Below are positions 50,046-61,508 of a stretch of 64,000 nt of DNA, piece by piece. The DNA is from Diphasiastrum complanatum (lineage: Eukaryota > Streptophyta > Lycopodiopsida > Lycopodiales > Lycopodiaceae). The notes under the pieces are model-generated. The model saw nothing but the letters and a program-made list of their open reading frames with translations. It made no database searches and was not told where the DNA came from. The stretch is from assembly GCA_029204225.1 (NCBI GenBank), contig CM055097.1:75044860-75108859 (forward strand), written 5' to 3'. Both the position numbers and the translations under genes were made by a program. Position 1 is the stretch's first letter. The number at the start of each line of letters is the position of its first letter.

Positions 50046-53000
50046 CATCATGGGCTAGAGATTCGAGGGGAGCCTTGTCTTTCTCTTGCCGGGATGGGGC
50101 TTGGAATTTATTGGGGATTGGTGTAGGACTAGAGGCAATTTCAGAAATTTTTCGAACAATGGTGAGGTCACCCGGCGGTTGAATTTGAAGTGGTTTTTTC
50201 ATTTTCTCTTTCATAGTATGACCACGTGGTTGAGTTTTTGGTGGTGGAGATGTGTGTGGATGAGGGACAATTGGTACGTCATGGAGGATCTTGTTATCAA
50301 TTTGAAAGATAGTCTCCTCCTCACAGAGATCCCATGGATAGTGTGGGCGTTTGGGATGGTAGAATTTTGTCTCAGGTTCTTCAATTGCAACCTTGGCACG
50401 GTTCCACCTTGAAAGCATGTTGCGGATAGATCCTAGGTGGGAGTGCTTCCATATAGTTGAGGATCTGAAGATCAGAAATGTCCATATCTTCTGGGCAATT
50501 CTGAATTTGTAAGATGTTCTCATCATCAATGAATAAATCGCCTGGTTCATTAGTAGGTAGCCATGCAACATTTAGCAGTTCATCATGGTGTGGAAGAATA
50601 TCAATAAAATTGACATTGATGATAGGTGTATCTAGATCAGGTAATTGGTCATGATCGATCGGGAGTGGAGAGGTACAATTATCCTGATGCTGAGCACAAT
50701 AATCGGCATTCACACAGTCAATGGTAGCTAGACTGTGACTCCAGTTTATGATTTCAGTAGATTTAACATAATGACCTTTTTCATGGCTGGACTGGTATGG
50801 CTCAAATACTAAGTTGGTGGTTGAGGATCTCTCGTCATGGATGTATGCAGGTTTGAGTTTACCCGTTGAGTCAATGGTGACAGAACTATCACGATTGCCA
50901 AAAGTGATTCGGCCTTTGCTCCAATCATGAACGACTCGTGCATTGGTGAGCCACGGACGACCAAGTAGTAATTCATAAGACTAGGCATTACAAGTACTAC
51001 GAGATCAACAGAAAACTTGAGACCTCCTAGTTTGATCAGCATGTGCAGAAGGAAACCGATAGGTCGAACCACACTTTGATCAGCCATCCGAGGCTGACAA
51101 GTAGGTTTGGCTAGCTTGTTGCTCAGATTTCATTCCATCATGAGGGATGTGGAAACGATATTAAGCCTAGAACCTCCATCGAGTACTGCTAAAACTTCAC
51201 GAGATTGATGATGGGTAGCTGGGATTTTGATGTTGCCTCGTTCGTTGAGTGGATTGGTTAGATGTAAGGACATTTCAGGCAACTCGTCAATAATGGTGGT
51301 GGTATTGGATTGGATCTGTTGTTTCCACTGGCCAGCATGCTTCCAAAGTACATGGAAGGGAAAAGTGACATTGGCTTGTAGTAGATCTCCCCAAACTTCG
51401 GTACCTTCAAAGATTTTGCTTTGAAAAAGCTTGGGAGGTACTTTATGAGATGAGAAAGATTGTAGGTCGGCATTGCAAATTTGTTGGTGATACTCATGAT
51501 GCAGCCAAATTTCTTCAGACGGATGACGTTAAACTATCGAGGTTGAATTATCACTGGAAGAACAACCTGTAGTTGAGTTTTGTTGGGTGCAAGTGTAGGG
51601 GCTTGGCGTTGGGTTTGTGTTCGAGTCAAGACCCAAACAGGATGTGTTTCGATTGGTAACGTTTTTACTTGCACTGAACAGACATGAGCGGCTGGCTTAG
51701 ATCGGGATGGTTTGAAACGCTTGATGAGAGCGTCCTTGAGGGTGGTCGAAGAAGCAAGATCAGGAGCTTCGAGATTCAAGTACCACTCCTTGGCGGTGCC
51801 ATAGCGTACCATGGAAAATAGACGAAGCTTTTCAATTTCAGAGGTATCTCCATAAAAACGGCATGCATTATCAAGGTCTTGGAGAAATCGGAATGGGTCA
51901 GATTCACCATCGTACTTTGGTGCATCGATACGTGGAATTCCTCGTTCTAGTCGTGGAGGAGTTGGATTAGAAGATTCAACACAATCACGAGACATGATGT
52001 AGAATATAGATGAGCAGGATAGTACTATACTTGGTAAAAGGACAGTTTGCTTGCACAATGGATATTGTAGGACAAAAACTGGTCTTTCTGATCATAATAC
52101 AATTCGCGGACAGGCTGAAAAAACATGGAAAGACAGATAAATCTAACTGTAATACTCGCGAATTCTGAAAAGGAGTTTTGAATGTCTAAATAGTGATTTT
52201 TTTAGATTTTCTGAAAAAAATTTGGAGTTTTAGAATTCGCGGATAGGACAGGGAAATCGTGCTCTTTAAGAACAGATTCTTAGGCTAGATGGCGAATTCT
52301 AACCGAGAGGTTTGACTGGCAGATAGGGAATATGGAAAAAAATGTGATGTTTTGACAGTAAACGAGCAAAGTCTTTGAGATAGAATTCGCGAGCTGCTGG
52401 AGGACTGATCTTAATGAGAATTAGTCTCAGTGAAGCCGTTGAATTCTAGGATAAAGATTTGGGTGAGAAATAAGGGATTTTGACAGTATATCAGGCTGTT
52501 TTCTCAAAATCTGATCGTTGTTAGAATTCGTGGAGGTGATAAAATGAAAGATCAGGGTCTGTTAAGGCTGCAGATAGGCTGACAAATTTTGATATACCTT
52601 TTTGGTTGTGAAAAAGATCATTTGGGTCACTTCTTTTGAAAAAAAATGCCCAAATTGACTCTTTTGTTGCTTCCCCCCGGTTGAAGAAGTTGTTCCGCAG
52701 CTCGTGTAGGACTGGAGAGACGACGCGTGCTATTTGTTGGTAGATAGAGACAAGCACATAAGCAAACATACAACACGGAAGTAAAAAAAACAAAAGAAAA
52801 AGCAGAAGAAGCTAGGTAGAAAATACTTAAAAACCGGCAACGACGCCAATGTTGGAAGTATTTCTAATTTGTGCGATGACTAGATCTACTTACGGGTGTA
52901 GTATAGGGATGTAGAGATTCGTCCAATTTTTAAGTTTCTACAACAAGCTTCAACGGAGATATAAAAGAATCAACAGGAATGAGAGCACTAAGGCTTACCC

Positions 53001-53605
53001 AACTAGTTCCCGAAACGGAAAGAAAGTTAATTAGTAACAACAACAAAAATGCTTGCTAAGGCAAACCCAACTAGCAAGATTGCTAAATCCTACTTAACAC
53101 CCAAAGGAAGATAATAAGAATTGCGGCTAAACTAAGCAATAAACAAATAAAACCATCCCACAATTAAAGGCCAATGAAAGGAGGCAAAAGGAGGCCCGAG
53201 CACTTTCTCTCAAACTATGCACCTTCCAGTGGGAACACAAACAAATAGAATGATAATATCAATAGAGAGGAATTTAGCATAATCTCAAAGTGTTGTTTAC
53301 AATGCAAATACCTCTCCTTTTATGGCAAGGAGGGTCTTCCATACGTGTCTACTAACTTATGGGACTAATCTGTTTCTAGCCTTTCTAGAACTTCTAACTT
53401 AGGATTTAGAACTTCAAATTTCTTAACTTAGAAAAACTTAAGATAAAATATTTCTAATCTTAAGTTTCCTAAGTCTAAGTTCTAAATCTAAATTTAAGCT
53501 TTTTAATTATTATTTAAGCTTCTACTCATGGACTTACAAAACACATGCCATGGTTGAAGTTTATTGACAGATACTCATACGTGGTCTTACAAAACACATG
53601 CCACA
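50046..53605 (-). mobile_element. Athila/Tat-like gypsy fossil F (LTR, gag, protease)
   Basis: Minus strand: LTR about 53605-52850 (start uncertain), primer site TGGCGTCGTTGCCGG (52834-52848), close to the tRNA-Asp type site of Athila/Tat elements; an 0.8-kb leader; gag from about 52000 (IPRIDAPKYDGESDPFRFLQ, MVRYGTAKEWYLNL); then aspartic protease (about 51170-50860) with DGGSRLN and MADQSVVRPIGF signatures; then a Pro-rich linker to 50046. Reverse transcriptase, RNase H and integrase are absent. Broken, several disruptions. Confidence 0.75.
53532..53604. repeat. Short direct repeat at the LTR F edge
   Basis: CTTACAAAACACATGCCA occurs at 53532 and again at 53585, each after an ATACTCAT/CTACTCAT word. 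The duplication makes the true LTR edge ambiguous. Confidence 0.6.
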
Positions 53606-53639
53606 GGAGTTTTTTTTTTTTTTTTCTTCTGTGTTAGCA

Positions 53640-54130
53640 TAGTTGCTAATAGTTTTTCAATCAATTAATGAAGTATTTTGGTTGAGAAATTTAATGTCAG
53701 ATGTTAATATGTATCAGTACAGTAGCCCTACAATTTTATTTTGTGATAATTAGAGTGCTATAGCCTTATCGGCCAATCCTAGATTTCACTCTAGGAGTAA
53801 GCATATTGAAATTAGATATCACTACATCAGGGGCAAGGTTTTCAACAAGGCGGTGAGCTTAACGTACTCCAAAATGCAGGACATTGTTGTAGATATATTC
53901 ACGAAAGCATTAAGTGTTAATGCAACAACAAATTTTGTGCATTACTCGGTCTGAAAATCAAGGCATTCACGGATCCAGATTAAGGGGGCGTGTTGGTTTA
54001 TCTCCTCTACTCTCCAAAATCCCATTTTAATCTGCCTCCATTCATGCTGCATTTTTATTCACGTTGTCGCACAGTTTGCATATTTACATGTAAATTCTCA
54101 CAGACGAAGAAAAGGCAAAAAACGTGACAC
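53640..54130 (+). mobile_element. Copia fossil D, 3' end and start of 3' LTR
   Basis: End of the copia RNase H region (RFHSRSKHIEIRYHYIRGKV, VVDIFTKAL), then a purine tract (TAAGGGGGCG, 53981-53990), then LTR D from 53991 (TGTTGGTTTATCTCC), which is taken over near 54130 by TRIM sequence. The matching LTR start lies on the minus strand at 55833. Only the tail of the element remains. Confidence 0.75.
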
Positions 54131-54668
54131 TATGTATGCGCCCGCGCCACATCGTCTACTGGACTGCTCTCCGCTGCCGACAAAACTCTAAGTCGGTATT
54201 AGAGCAAGTGTTTTGTTCCTGAACGAGCAAGTGCGGGTTTCTTTTGCCCTGTGCTCGCTTGAGTGGGGGTGTTGGAGGATGCAAGCTATGCAAAAAGCGG
54301 CTGCATCCGAAAAGGCACCAAAAAGAGAGTGCATTCGGCCTATAAGCAAATGGAGACTATAACAGAATTCACATATAAGGTCATTGTAGACAATGTATTC
54401 TTGTCCCCTGGTACAAGCCCTTTTGGGATCAAACGGAAATGATGGCGGGTGGCTAGGCGGTGGGGATGGAATCCAGCATGCGGCCCGCAAGCGCGCATGA
54501 CGCGCCACATCGTCTACTAGACCGCTCTCCATTGCTGACAAAACTCTGAGTTCGTGTTGCAGGATTCAAGCTACGCACAAAGCAGCTGCCTCCGAAAAGG
54601 CACCAGAAAGACAGTGCATTGGTCCCATAAGCAAATGAAGACTATAACAGAACCCACATATAAGCTGT
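54131..54668 (+). mobile_element. TRIM, plus-strand copy
   Basis: End of a 5' LTR (to 54190), variant primer site CGGTATTAGAGC (54194-54205), a 79-bp interior, purine tract GAGTGGGGG (54261-54269), then a 3' LTR from 54270 (TGTTGGAGGATGC) to about 54549. A second partial LTR (TGTTGCAGGATTC) follows from 54555 to 54668. With LTRs of about 275-280 bp and no coding room, this fits a terminal-repeat retrotransposon in miniature. I see no 5S-like block, so it is not obviously Cassandra. Confidence 0.7.
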
Positions 54669-55093
54669 AGAACCACCACTCTCTTTTTGGTGCCTTTTTG
54701 GACACAGCTGCTTTATGCGTAGCTTGCATCCTACAACACCCCCACTCAAGCGAGCACAGGGCGAAAGAAACCCCCACTTGCTCGTTCAGGACCAAAATGC
54801 TTGCTCTGATATTGACTTTGAGTTTTGTCGGCAGCGGATAGCGGTCCAGTAGACGATGTGGCACGTCGTGCACATGCGGGTCGTGTGCATGATATCATCC
54901 CCACCGCCTAGCCACCACCATCATTTCTCTTTGACCCCAAAAGGGCTGGTACTAGGGGACAAGGGTACATTGTCTACAATGAGCTTATATGTGAGTTCTG
55001 TTATAGTGTCCATTTGCTTATGGGACGAATGCACTCTCTTTTTGGTGCCTTTTCGGATGTTGCCGCTTTGTCCGTAGCTTGCATCCTCCAACA
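54669..55093 (-). mobile_element. TRIM, minus-strand copy
   Basis: 5' LTR 55093-54819 (275 bp, TGTTGGAGGATGC to AAAACTCA), variant primer site (CAATATCAGAGC near 54803-54815), interior of 80 bp, purine tract GAGTGGGGG (54739-54747), start of the 3' LTR (54738 down to about 54680). It meets the plus copy tail to tail near 54668-54680 and has entered the gag start of minus-strand copia D. Confidence 0.75.
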
Positions 55094-55833
55094 GCTCCAT
55101 CAAGCTTGTCCATGATGGGACTGGATTTTCCTTGTGAATCCATGAGGAAGATTAGTCTAAGTGATTGGAAAAACTGTTAGTGACTTAAATATGAAAATCT
55201 GGCGTCGAGTTACAGAACAAGAAGACAATTACTCTATCGGCTAGTAGAGTCTTGTATTGTGGAAGCTTATCAGACTACAAAAATAGCTCTGATACCATGT
55301 TGGAGAAAGAGGGTGTGTTGTGAAAGATTTTAGATCCTTAAGATCCAATCTGCTTGAACGATCTTTGGTTAGAAAGAGAAATACACTACCAATTTCACCA
55401 ATTTAGAAAAATCAGCATCTACACACGATTTGAGATCCAAACACTAATAGAACTTGATCAAACTTGAATGAAATGATTATGTACTGTTGTTGTCCGTACA
55501 AAACCAGCAAGCTACTGTATTTCACACGTGTGGATCCAAAAATAGCAAACATAGATCATTCTACACATAGAATTGCAAGCAATCACCAAGATAGTGCACC
55601 AATGAATGTCAGAACCCAAGAGAACCATGTATAAGCATGAAATGAGATAGAGAAGAGAGAAATCACGTGTCGCATGCGAGAATTTACTTGTATATATGCA
55701 GACAGTCGCGTTTTATTTGTCTGTCTTATTTTACATGTAAATATGCAAACTGTGCGACAACATGAGTAAAAATGCAGCATGAGTGGAGGCTAATTAAAAT
55801 AGGATTTAGGAGAGTAGAGGAGATAAATCCAAC
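55094..55833 (-). mobile_element. Copia fossil D2: 5' LTR, primer site and gag start
   Basis: LTR D 55833-55298 (TGTTGGATTTATC to TTTCTCCAACA), initiator-Met primer site TGGTATCAGAGC (55297-55286), a short leader, and a gag start at 55143 reading MDSQGKSSPIMDKLDGA, where the TRIM interrupts. Part of the LTR (about 55319-55675) is LTR B sequence. Confidence 0.75.
55319..55675 (-). repeat. LTR B fragment within LTR D
   Basis: Minus strand, matching about 42575-42926 up to the TTTCACA end. It contains CACACGTGTG at 55523-55532. It makes LTR D composite, either by insertion or by recombination. Confidence 0.75.
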
Positions 55834-55864
55834 AGCCAGAGGTATGATATTTTTCTTAATCTTG

Positions 55865-56502
55865 AAAAATGTTAGATATGGGTCATCCACGACGTTGTAC
55901 TTGGTCACATTGTATCGCTCAATGGGATTGTCACCGACCTAGAGAAGATCAAAGTCATTGTCAAGAGGCTAGAACCTAAAACAGTCCGAGACACTTATTG
56001 TTTTATGGTTCACTACCGTTGCCATATTCGCGACTTTGCTAGTAAGGCACGATGGATATACAAAGTGATCGTAAATCCTAAGTGGACAGATGAACAGAGA
56101 AAGGCCTTCCAAGAACTTAAACACGCCTTGACTACTGCTCCTATCTTGCAAGCTCCAAATTACACGAAGGAGTTTCACGTCCACACTGATGCATCAAAGT
56201 TTGCCATCGGTGGAGTGCTAACTCAACCAGGAGAGTACAAGAAGGACTATCCAATTCGCTTCTTTAGTAGGCAATTAACGTATGCGGAGATGAACTACAC
56301 CACAACCGAGAGGGAAGCATTGGCATACGATTTATGCCACCCAAAAGTTTTGACATTATCTTCTAGGCAAACCCTTTGTATTTTTCACAGATCATCAAGC
56401 GTTACTGTACCTCGTGAACAAAACTTGCACAACAGGTAGAATCACACGTTGGTTGTTATTACTACAAGAAGATTAAATTTTGTATTATTGTGCGCAAGGG
56501 AT
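55865..56502 (+). mobile_element. Gypsy fossil, RT end plus RNase H
   Basis: LGHIVSLNGI, a decayed RT thumb, then the RNase H domain with FQELKHALTTAPILQAPNY, FHVHTDASKFAIGGVLTQPG and YTTTEREALAY. It ends where LTR G starts at 56503. A few disruptions. Confidence 0.8.
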
Positions 56503-58117
56503 TGTCATGTACTCTTAGTACATCCATGCTTATCAATGCATCAGAATATCCATTGTAAGCTTTGTAGGCCCAAAAGGAGCTATTAGCCTTAAGAACAAGG
56601 CGGTTTTCTCTTTAGGCCCTTCCAAGTAATAAATAAGGATAATAGGCCACTAAGGGACCAATGTAGGCTAAATAATGCTTATTAAGGGTTAACTATCCTT
56701 CAAGATAGTTATGTTTAGTTAAGTAAGAGCATTGTCTATAACTAGGCAAGAGACATCATTTTGTGAATCTTTTGGCTCATTTGCAAGTGAGAGCTTCTAG
56801 CTTCCTTGTGAATGTGAGCCATAGGGATCTCCATTGCTAGGTCTCATGTGACCTACCTACATGAATCCATGCTTATTTACATTGTTTGTACTCTTCTTTT
56901 CATTACTAATGTGATTCCATTGAGATCTCATTGTTTCTAGCTTTCTATGGGTATGCTATCTTGAATGCTTTGTATTTTTCTTGCTCTTAGCTTTACTTCA
57001 TTGTTATTGCTATTTGTTTGAGATTTGGCGCATGACATTACTTGCTATCAGAGCATAGACCCATGATTCATGATGATTCTATGAGGATTCCATTAGATTT
57101 CATGAGTTTACTGTTTTTGTAGCTTTCTTTTTGCTGATTTTTAATTTTAAATTTTTCAGTTTTATTCAGACAAATTTTTGACAGTCAATTTTATTTTTTA
57201 TTTCTAATTTGATTCCATAGCTTTGTAGACTTTGTTTCAGCTTTAATTTGCACTATTTTTCAAGCCATTTGGATAAGAGATGCAAAAGTTATTGCACTTT
57301 TTTCCAAAAGCTATCAAAATAGGTGACTAGAATTTTGTCTTCACTTGATTTGAATTTTTCAGATTTGATCGAAGTTTTAATTTCTAGTTTCTTCCCATAG
57401 GATTTTAGAGCATTGTCTTACTTTGATCTGATCGATATGGCAGGTCATTTGGATTGGTATCGAAAAGCTTATGACAAATCTTGATTTGTAGCTCTAGTTT
57501 TGTTAGTTTTATTTCTTCAAAATTTTCCGTCCCGTTTCAGTTTTCAATTCTGAAGTTTAATGTCCTTTGTAATTTTTTTTTATTTCTTCAATTTGAACCT
57601 TAATATAAAATAAAAAACCAAACCTAATCCTACCTACCTACATCCCTAACCTACGCGACCTAATTCTCTCGCTTCCTCTCTCTCCTTCTTCACGCATTTC
57701 TTCATCATCCTCATTACATTCAGGCCAGAGTATCTTTCTTAGTTGACTGATCGAATTCTTCCAAATCAGAGAAAAAACCAACACCGCCCTGCTGCGAAGT
57801 CGAATCTGAAAGACGCGGAGTATACATTAGACTCCAAACCAGAACAGGGACGAGCTGATTTGGAAAATCCAATCAGCTTAACGTGTGGCTACATCACGGA
57901 CAGGAACGTTTCTCTGGCATTCTTTACACCTCTATTCTCAGAATTCAGCTGAAGCAAAATTCCAACGCTGGATTCCTGGTACTGGTTGCATGAACCCGAT
58001 TGAACAGATTCCAAAAGACGCTCTGTTTGTCAGCATCAATCTCTCCTTCAAGGATCGGATCACAGGCAGGAAGATCTGAATCCTCCTCACGAAGCTCAAC
58101 CATCCTCCGTCGGTTGA

Positions 58118-58152
<35 letters not shown>

Positions 58153-60570
58153 CGCGACTTCGGCTACCTCCATTCTCTCTCTACCGCGACTTCGGCTACC
58201 TCCATTCTCCATTCACGTATTCCTCTCTCCGTCGGTTACGTCGGTTACGTACATTCTCTCTCTACCTCTTTTTCTCTCTACGAGTGCATCGGTGGACGAA
58301 ACGTACATCGGTTACGTACATTCTCTCTCTACCTCTTATTCTCTCTCTACGAGTGCATCGGTGGACTAAACCTCGGTTACATACCTTCTCTCTCTACCCC
58401 TTTTTCTCTCTCTACAAGTGCATCTACCTTCTCTCTACCCCTTTTTCTCTCTCTACAAGTGCATCTACCTTCTCTCTACCCCTTTTTCTCTCTCTACAAG
58501 TGCATATGTTGCTCTATTTTCTATCAAACACCATCCCTTATGTTGTCACAATTTTTTTTTTGACGAGCACCCAAATTACATCACAAGAGCAATGGATTAA
58601 ATTTTTTTTTGGATTTTTGACAATTTTTTTTATTTTTCTACGAGCACAAGAATGTTTCATGGATTTCAAAAAAATTATTGAATTTAATTTTAAAACTTTT
58701 ATATTTAAGCTTGGAATTTAGTGAAGTAAAAACAAAAAATGTTTAGAAAGATAAGACAAATTCACCGAGACTATCCAAATTAATGCTGTAACACTTTAGA
58801 ATGGGTGGTAAAGGAAAACAGAGTGGATAAAAATAACCCACCTCAAAACAACTTGCCTACTGATGAAACAATGGAAGAACTGCAGGTTTCAAACCAGCAA
58901 GAAAACATACCAAGTAAACTGCAAGTTACTCAAGATCTGATAGTTACAATGTTGCAAGCAATGAAAAGAAATCGACTTGCTGATGAGGTGAAATGGGACA
59001 AATTGTTTGATAGCCTAGTAGATAGGCAAGACAAACTAGCGGGAGCTGATCAGAGATCTAATGAGCCTTCTACATCGTTCCGAATACCATCTCCATCACA
59101 AAATGTAACATCTTCTCATGATGTACGAAGAATTGACATGGACAAGGGAAAACAGGTATTACAGACTAATATTGAATACCCAGTCAAACTGATAGGGGCA
59201 TGTCTGAACAACGAGTGCAACACTCCACGAGACCTTATGAACAACAGAACCACTTTGATACTCGGGAGTATAAGAATAAGATAACCATTCCAAAATTCAA
59301 TGGTGACTTTAAGACCCTTGACATTGAGGAGTGGTTGGATAAATTAGATGGTTACTTTACTCTGTTCAATAGAGATGACCGAGATAAAATCACTTTCGCT
59401 ACGATCCACTTTGAAGAAGCAGCCTATGAGTGGTGGAAGCGGAGGGAGAATAGGTTATCAATGGAAGAATGTAATGCACGAACTAATTGGCCGTTATTTA
59501 AGAATGCTTGTATTGAGACCTTCAGAAGACCATTCCAAAATGATGACAACTGTAAAAGATGGACAAGGGTAGGTCAGAAGAGTTCAATACAAGAGTATAA
59601 CTTCGATTTTTGGAGTCTAACTCTTAAACCACCCACAATGTTTGATGCAGACGAAGGTATATACAAGGACTGCAGCCGGATATTGGAGCTGATATAGCAT
59701 CACGTTTTTGTACTGATCTCGATCAAGCTATGCGGGTGGCTCTTAAAATTGAGCCTAAATATGCTGGTAGGTGGTCAACTAAATCATGAGCACCCAGATA
59801 TGAAGTTAACGGATGAGAAACTGAGCGGAATTCTGATATCCGTCGACATGATAAGGGAAGGAACACAATTATCCAGTACCCGATAGTTAAAGAAGCTGAT
59901 AGGAGGAATAGTGGTAAGAAACAAGTGAGCAACATGGAGGCCAAGCCAGAGGTGAAGATTGTTAGATCAAAAGCAAAGATAGATCGACTGCGGCAACAAG
60001 GCTTATGTTTCACTTGTAAGCAAAAATGGAAACCAGGGCATAAGTGTGACAAAGCTAAGTTTGTCGGGATTTCCCTGATTGTTGAAGATGACGAAGATGA
60101 TAATAGCACTTTTTCAGAGAATGTCATTGACACTCAGCCGCCGCAAAATGATGAAGGAAAGGAAGACACCTCATCTGATGAGGAATCACCAAACCATCAA
60201 TCAGACCATGGATAGCAGGAAAGATCCATTAGGAGGGATCAGGAAGTTGAACTATTGAACATATCTTTAAATGCTTTCAATGGATCCCATTCTAACAAAA
60301 CCTTCCATGTGCAAGCGTTAATTAATGGAAGGAAAGTATTTTGCTTAATAGATAGTGGTAGTACGCATAACTTCTTTAATAGTAGGTCGTTACGAAGCTG
60401 TGGATTAGCATCTTTGGATCGTTGTGATAAGATGAGAGTCCAGATTGCCAATGGAGTAACCATTCCTTGTAATAACATCACCCCAGTGGTGAAATTACAC
60501 ATGGAAGATTATACTCATAAAACGAGTTCCCATATTGTGAAGTTGGGTCCAATTGATGTTATATACTAGG
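56503..60570 (+). mobile_element. Gypsy fossil G, 5' half
   Basis: LTR 56503-57037 (535 bp) with a 7-bp terminal inverted pair TGTCATG/CATGACA; primer site variant TGCTATCAGAGC (57043-57054); a long leader with a minisatellite; gag from about 58805 with the retrotransposon gag pattern (IPKFNGDFKTLDIEEWLDKL, AAYEWWKRR); a knuckle-like CFTCKQKWKPGHKCDKAKF; an acidic stretch; then protease (VFCLIDSGSTHNFFNS). It stops at about 60570 before reverse transcriptase. It lies against a gypsy RNase H fragment of possibly other origin. Several disruptions. Confidence 0.8.
58120..58510 (+). repeat. (CT)n run followed by a pyrimidine-rich minisatellite
   Basis: CT run 58120-58150, then tandem units: TACCGCGACTTCGGCTACCT (two), a CTCTACGAGTGCATCGGTGG-containing unit (two), and a unit containing CTACAAGTGCATCTACCTTC (about three, 58385-58510). 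An open frame runs through it with a periodic Ser-Leu-Tyr protein that I take as an artefact. Confidence 0.8.
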
Positions 60571-61197
60571 GGTGGAATGGTTAAGACTTTGGGAAATGTA
60601 ACAATCAACTTCGATCATTCTTCGACGAGCTCAGTTTGTAGGAGCGGCTGCTCCAAAGCTTCATGCATTACCTATTATTGGATCTATTTTAGTTAGTGAT
60701 TTACATCAGACAGTTGGTTTTGAGTAATTAGTTTAATATTCAATTTCTGACTTAAATCGAGCAGTTGGTTTTAAGTAATTAGTTTTCTATTCTAAGTTTT
60801 ACTTAGCTTTTAGGTAGCTTATTTCATTTTTGCCGTTCTATGGTATTTTATCTTAAATACTTTAATCTTTTTGCTTGATCATGGGTTTTCCCATCATTTT
60901 TAATAAAATCAAGATTATTCTCTTTTCAAGAACTTTTAATTTTTAATCACAAGTTTCTATTCAGTCATGTATGAATTTTCTTGCCATGTTTTAAATGACC
61001 TTGCATCCTTCTCTTTAGATACTACAACAACATTCTCATTTTCAATGTTGTCTTTCACTTTGTTCGACTTTTTGATATAGACGTTACAAAATGTCACCGT
61101 TGATTGTCTAGCTAGCCTATCTAAATTTGTGTATGTAGATGACCTAAATTTGTCAATTTACTATGCTTCTATACTAACGGTTTGTTTCAAAAAAATC
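60571..61197. other. Unassigned stretch
   Basis: AT-rich. TTTAATAAAATC near 60900 could be a polyadenylation signal. A short direct repeat (GCAGTTGGTTTTGAGTAATTAG and a near-copy, 60710-60785) is present. No gene. Confidence 0.4.
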
Positions 61198-61508
61198 GAA
61201 TAAAAAACCGTCGTTCGAAAGAACACTGAGTGAGCTTTGTACATTAGTTGAGATATTTCATGGCAATTTGAAAATCGCAACTTCAAATTTCACTTTTCAT
61301 ATTGTAGTATCGTTTGGGAAAAAGGCAAATCTCCTAGTTTACAATTTTGAGAGGGAAATTGCCACCACTTCTTTTGCCATATTATATTTGATCAAAAAGA
61401 TGGCTCTCTAACAATTGTCTTTTTTTAACAAATACTAACATTGTGGAAAGATCTCAAATATGCTACAAAGCTCATTCAATGTTCTTTCAAACGATGATTG
61501 TTTATTCT
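61198..61508. mobile_element. MITE-like inverted repeat, about 310 bp
   Basis: Arms of about 62-65 bp at 61198-61259 and 61444-61508 are reverse complements at roughly 78%, sharing GAATAAA, CGTT(C/T)GAAAGAACA.TGA, TGAGCTTTGTA and TTGAGAT. No clear target duplication is seen. There is no coding sequence. Confidence 0.6.

Noticed and set aside
54131-55093. Cassandra-type TRIM with an embedded 5S rRNA promoter
   Set aside because: I see no 5S-like A box, intermediate element and C box in the LTR.
58000-58721. Open frames of 187 and 145 codons with a Ser/Leu/Tyr-rich repeat protein
   Set aside because: They run through the minisatellite in the non-coding leader of a gypsy element; the repeat period explains the frame.
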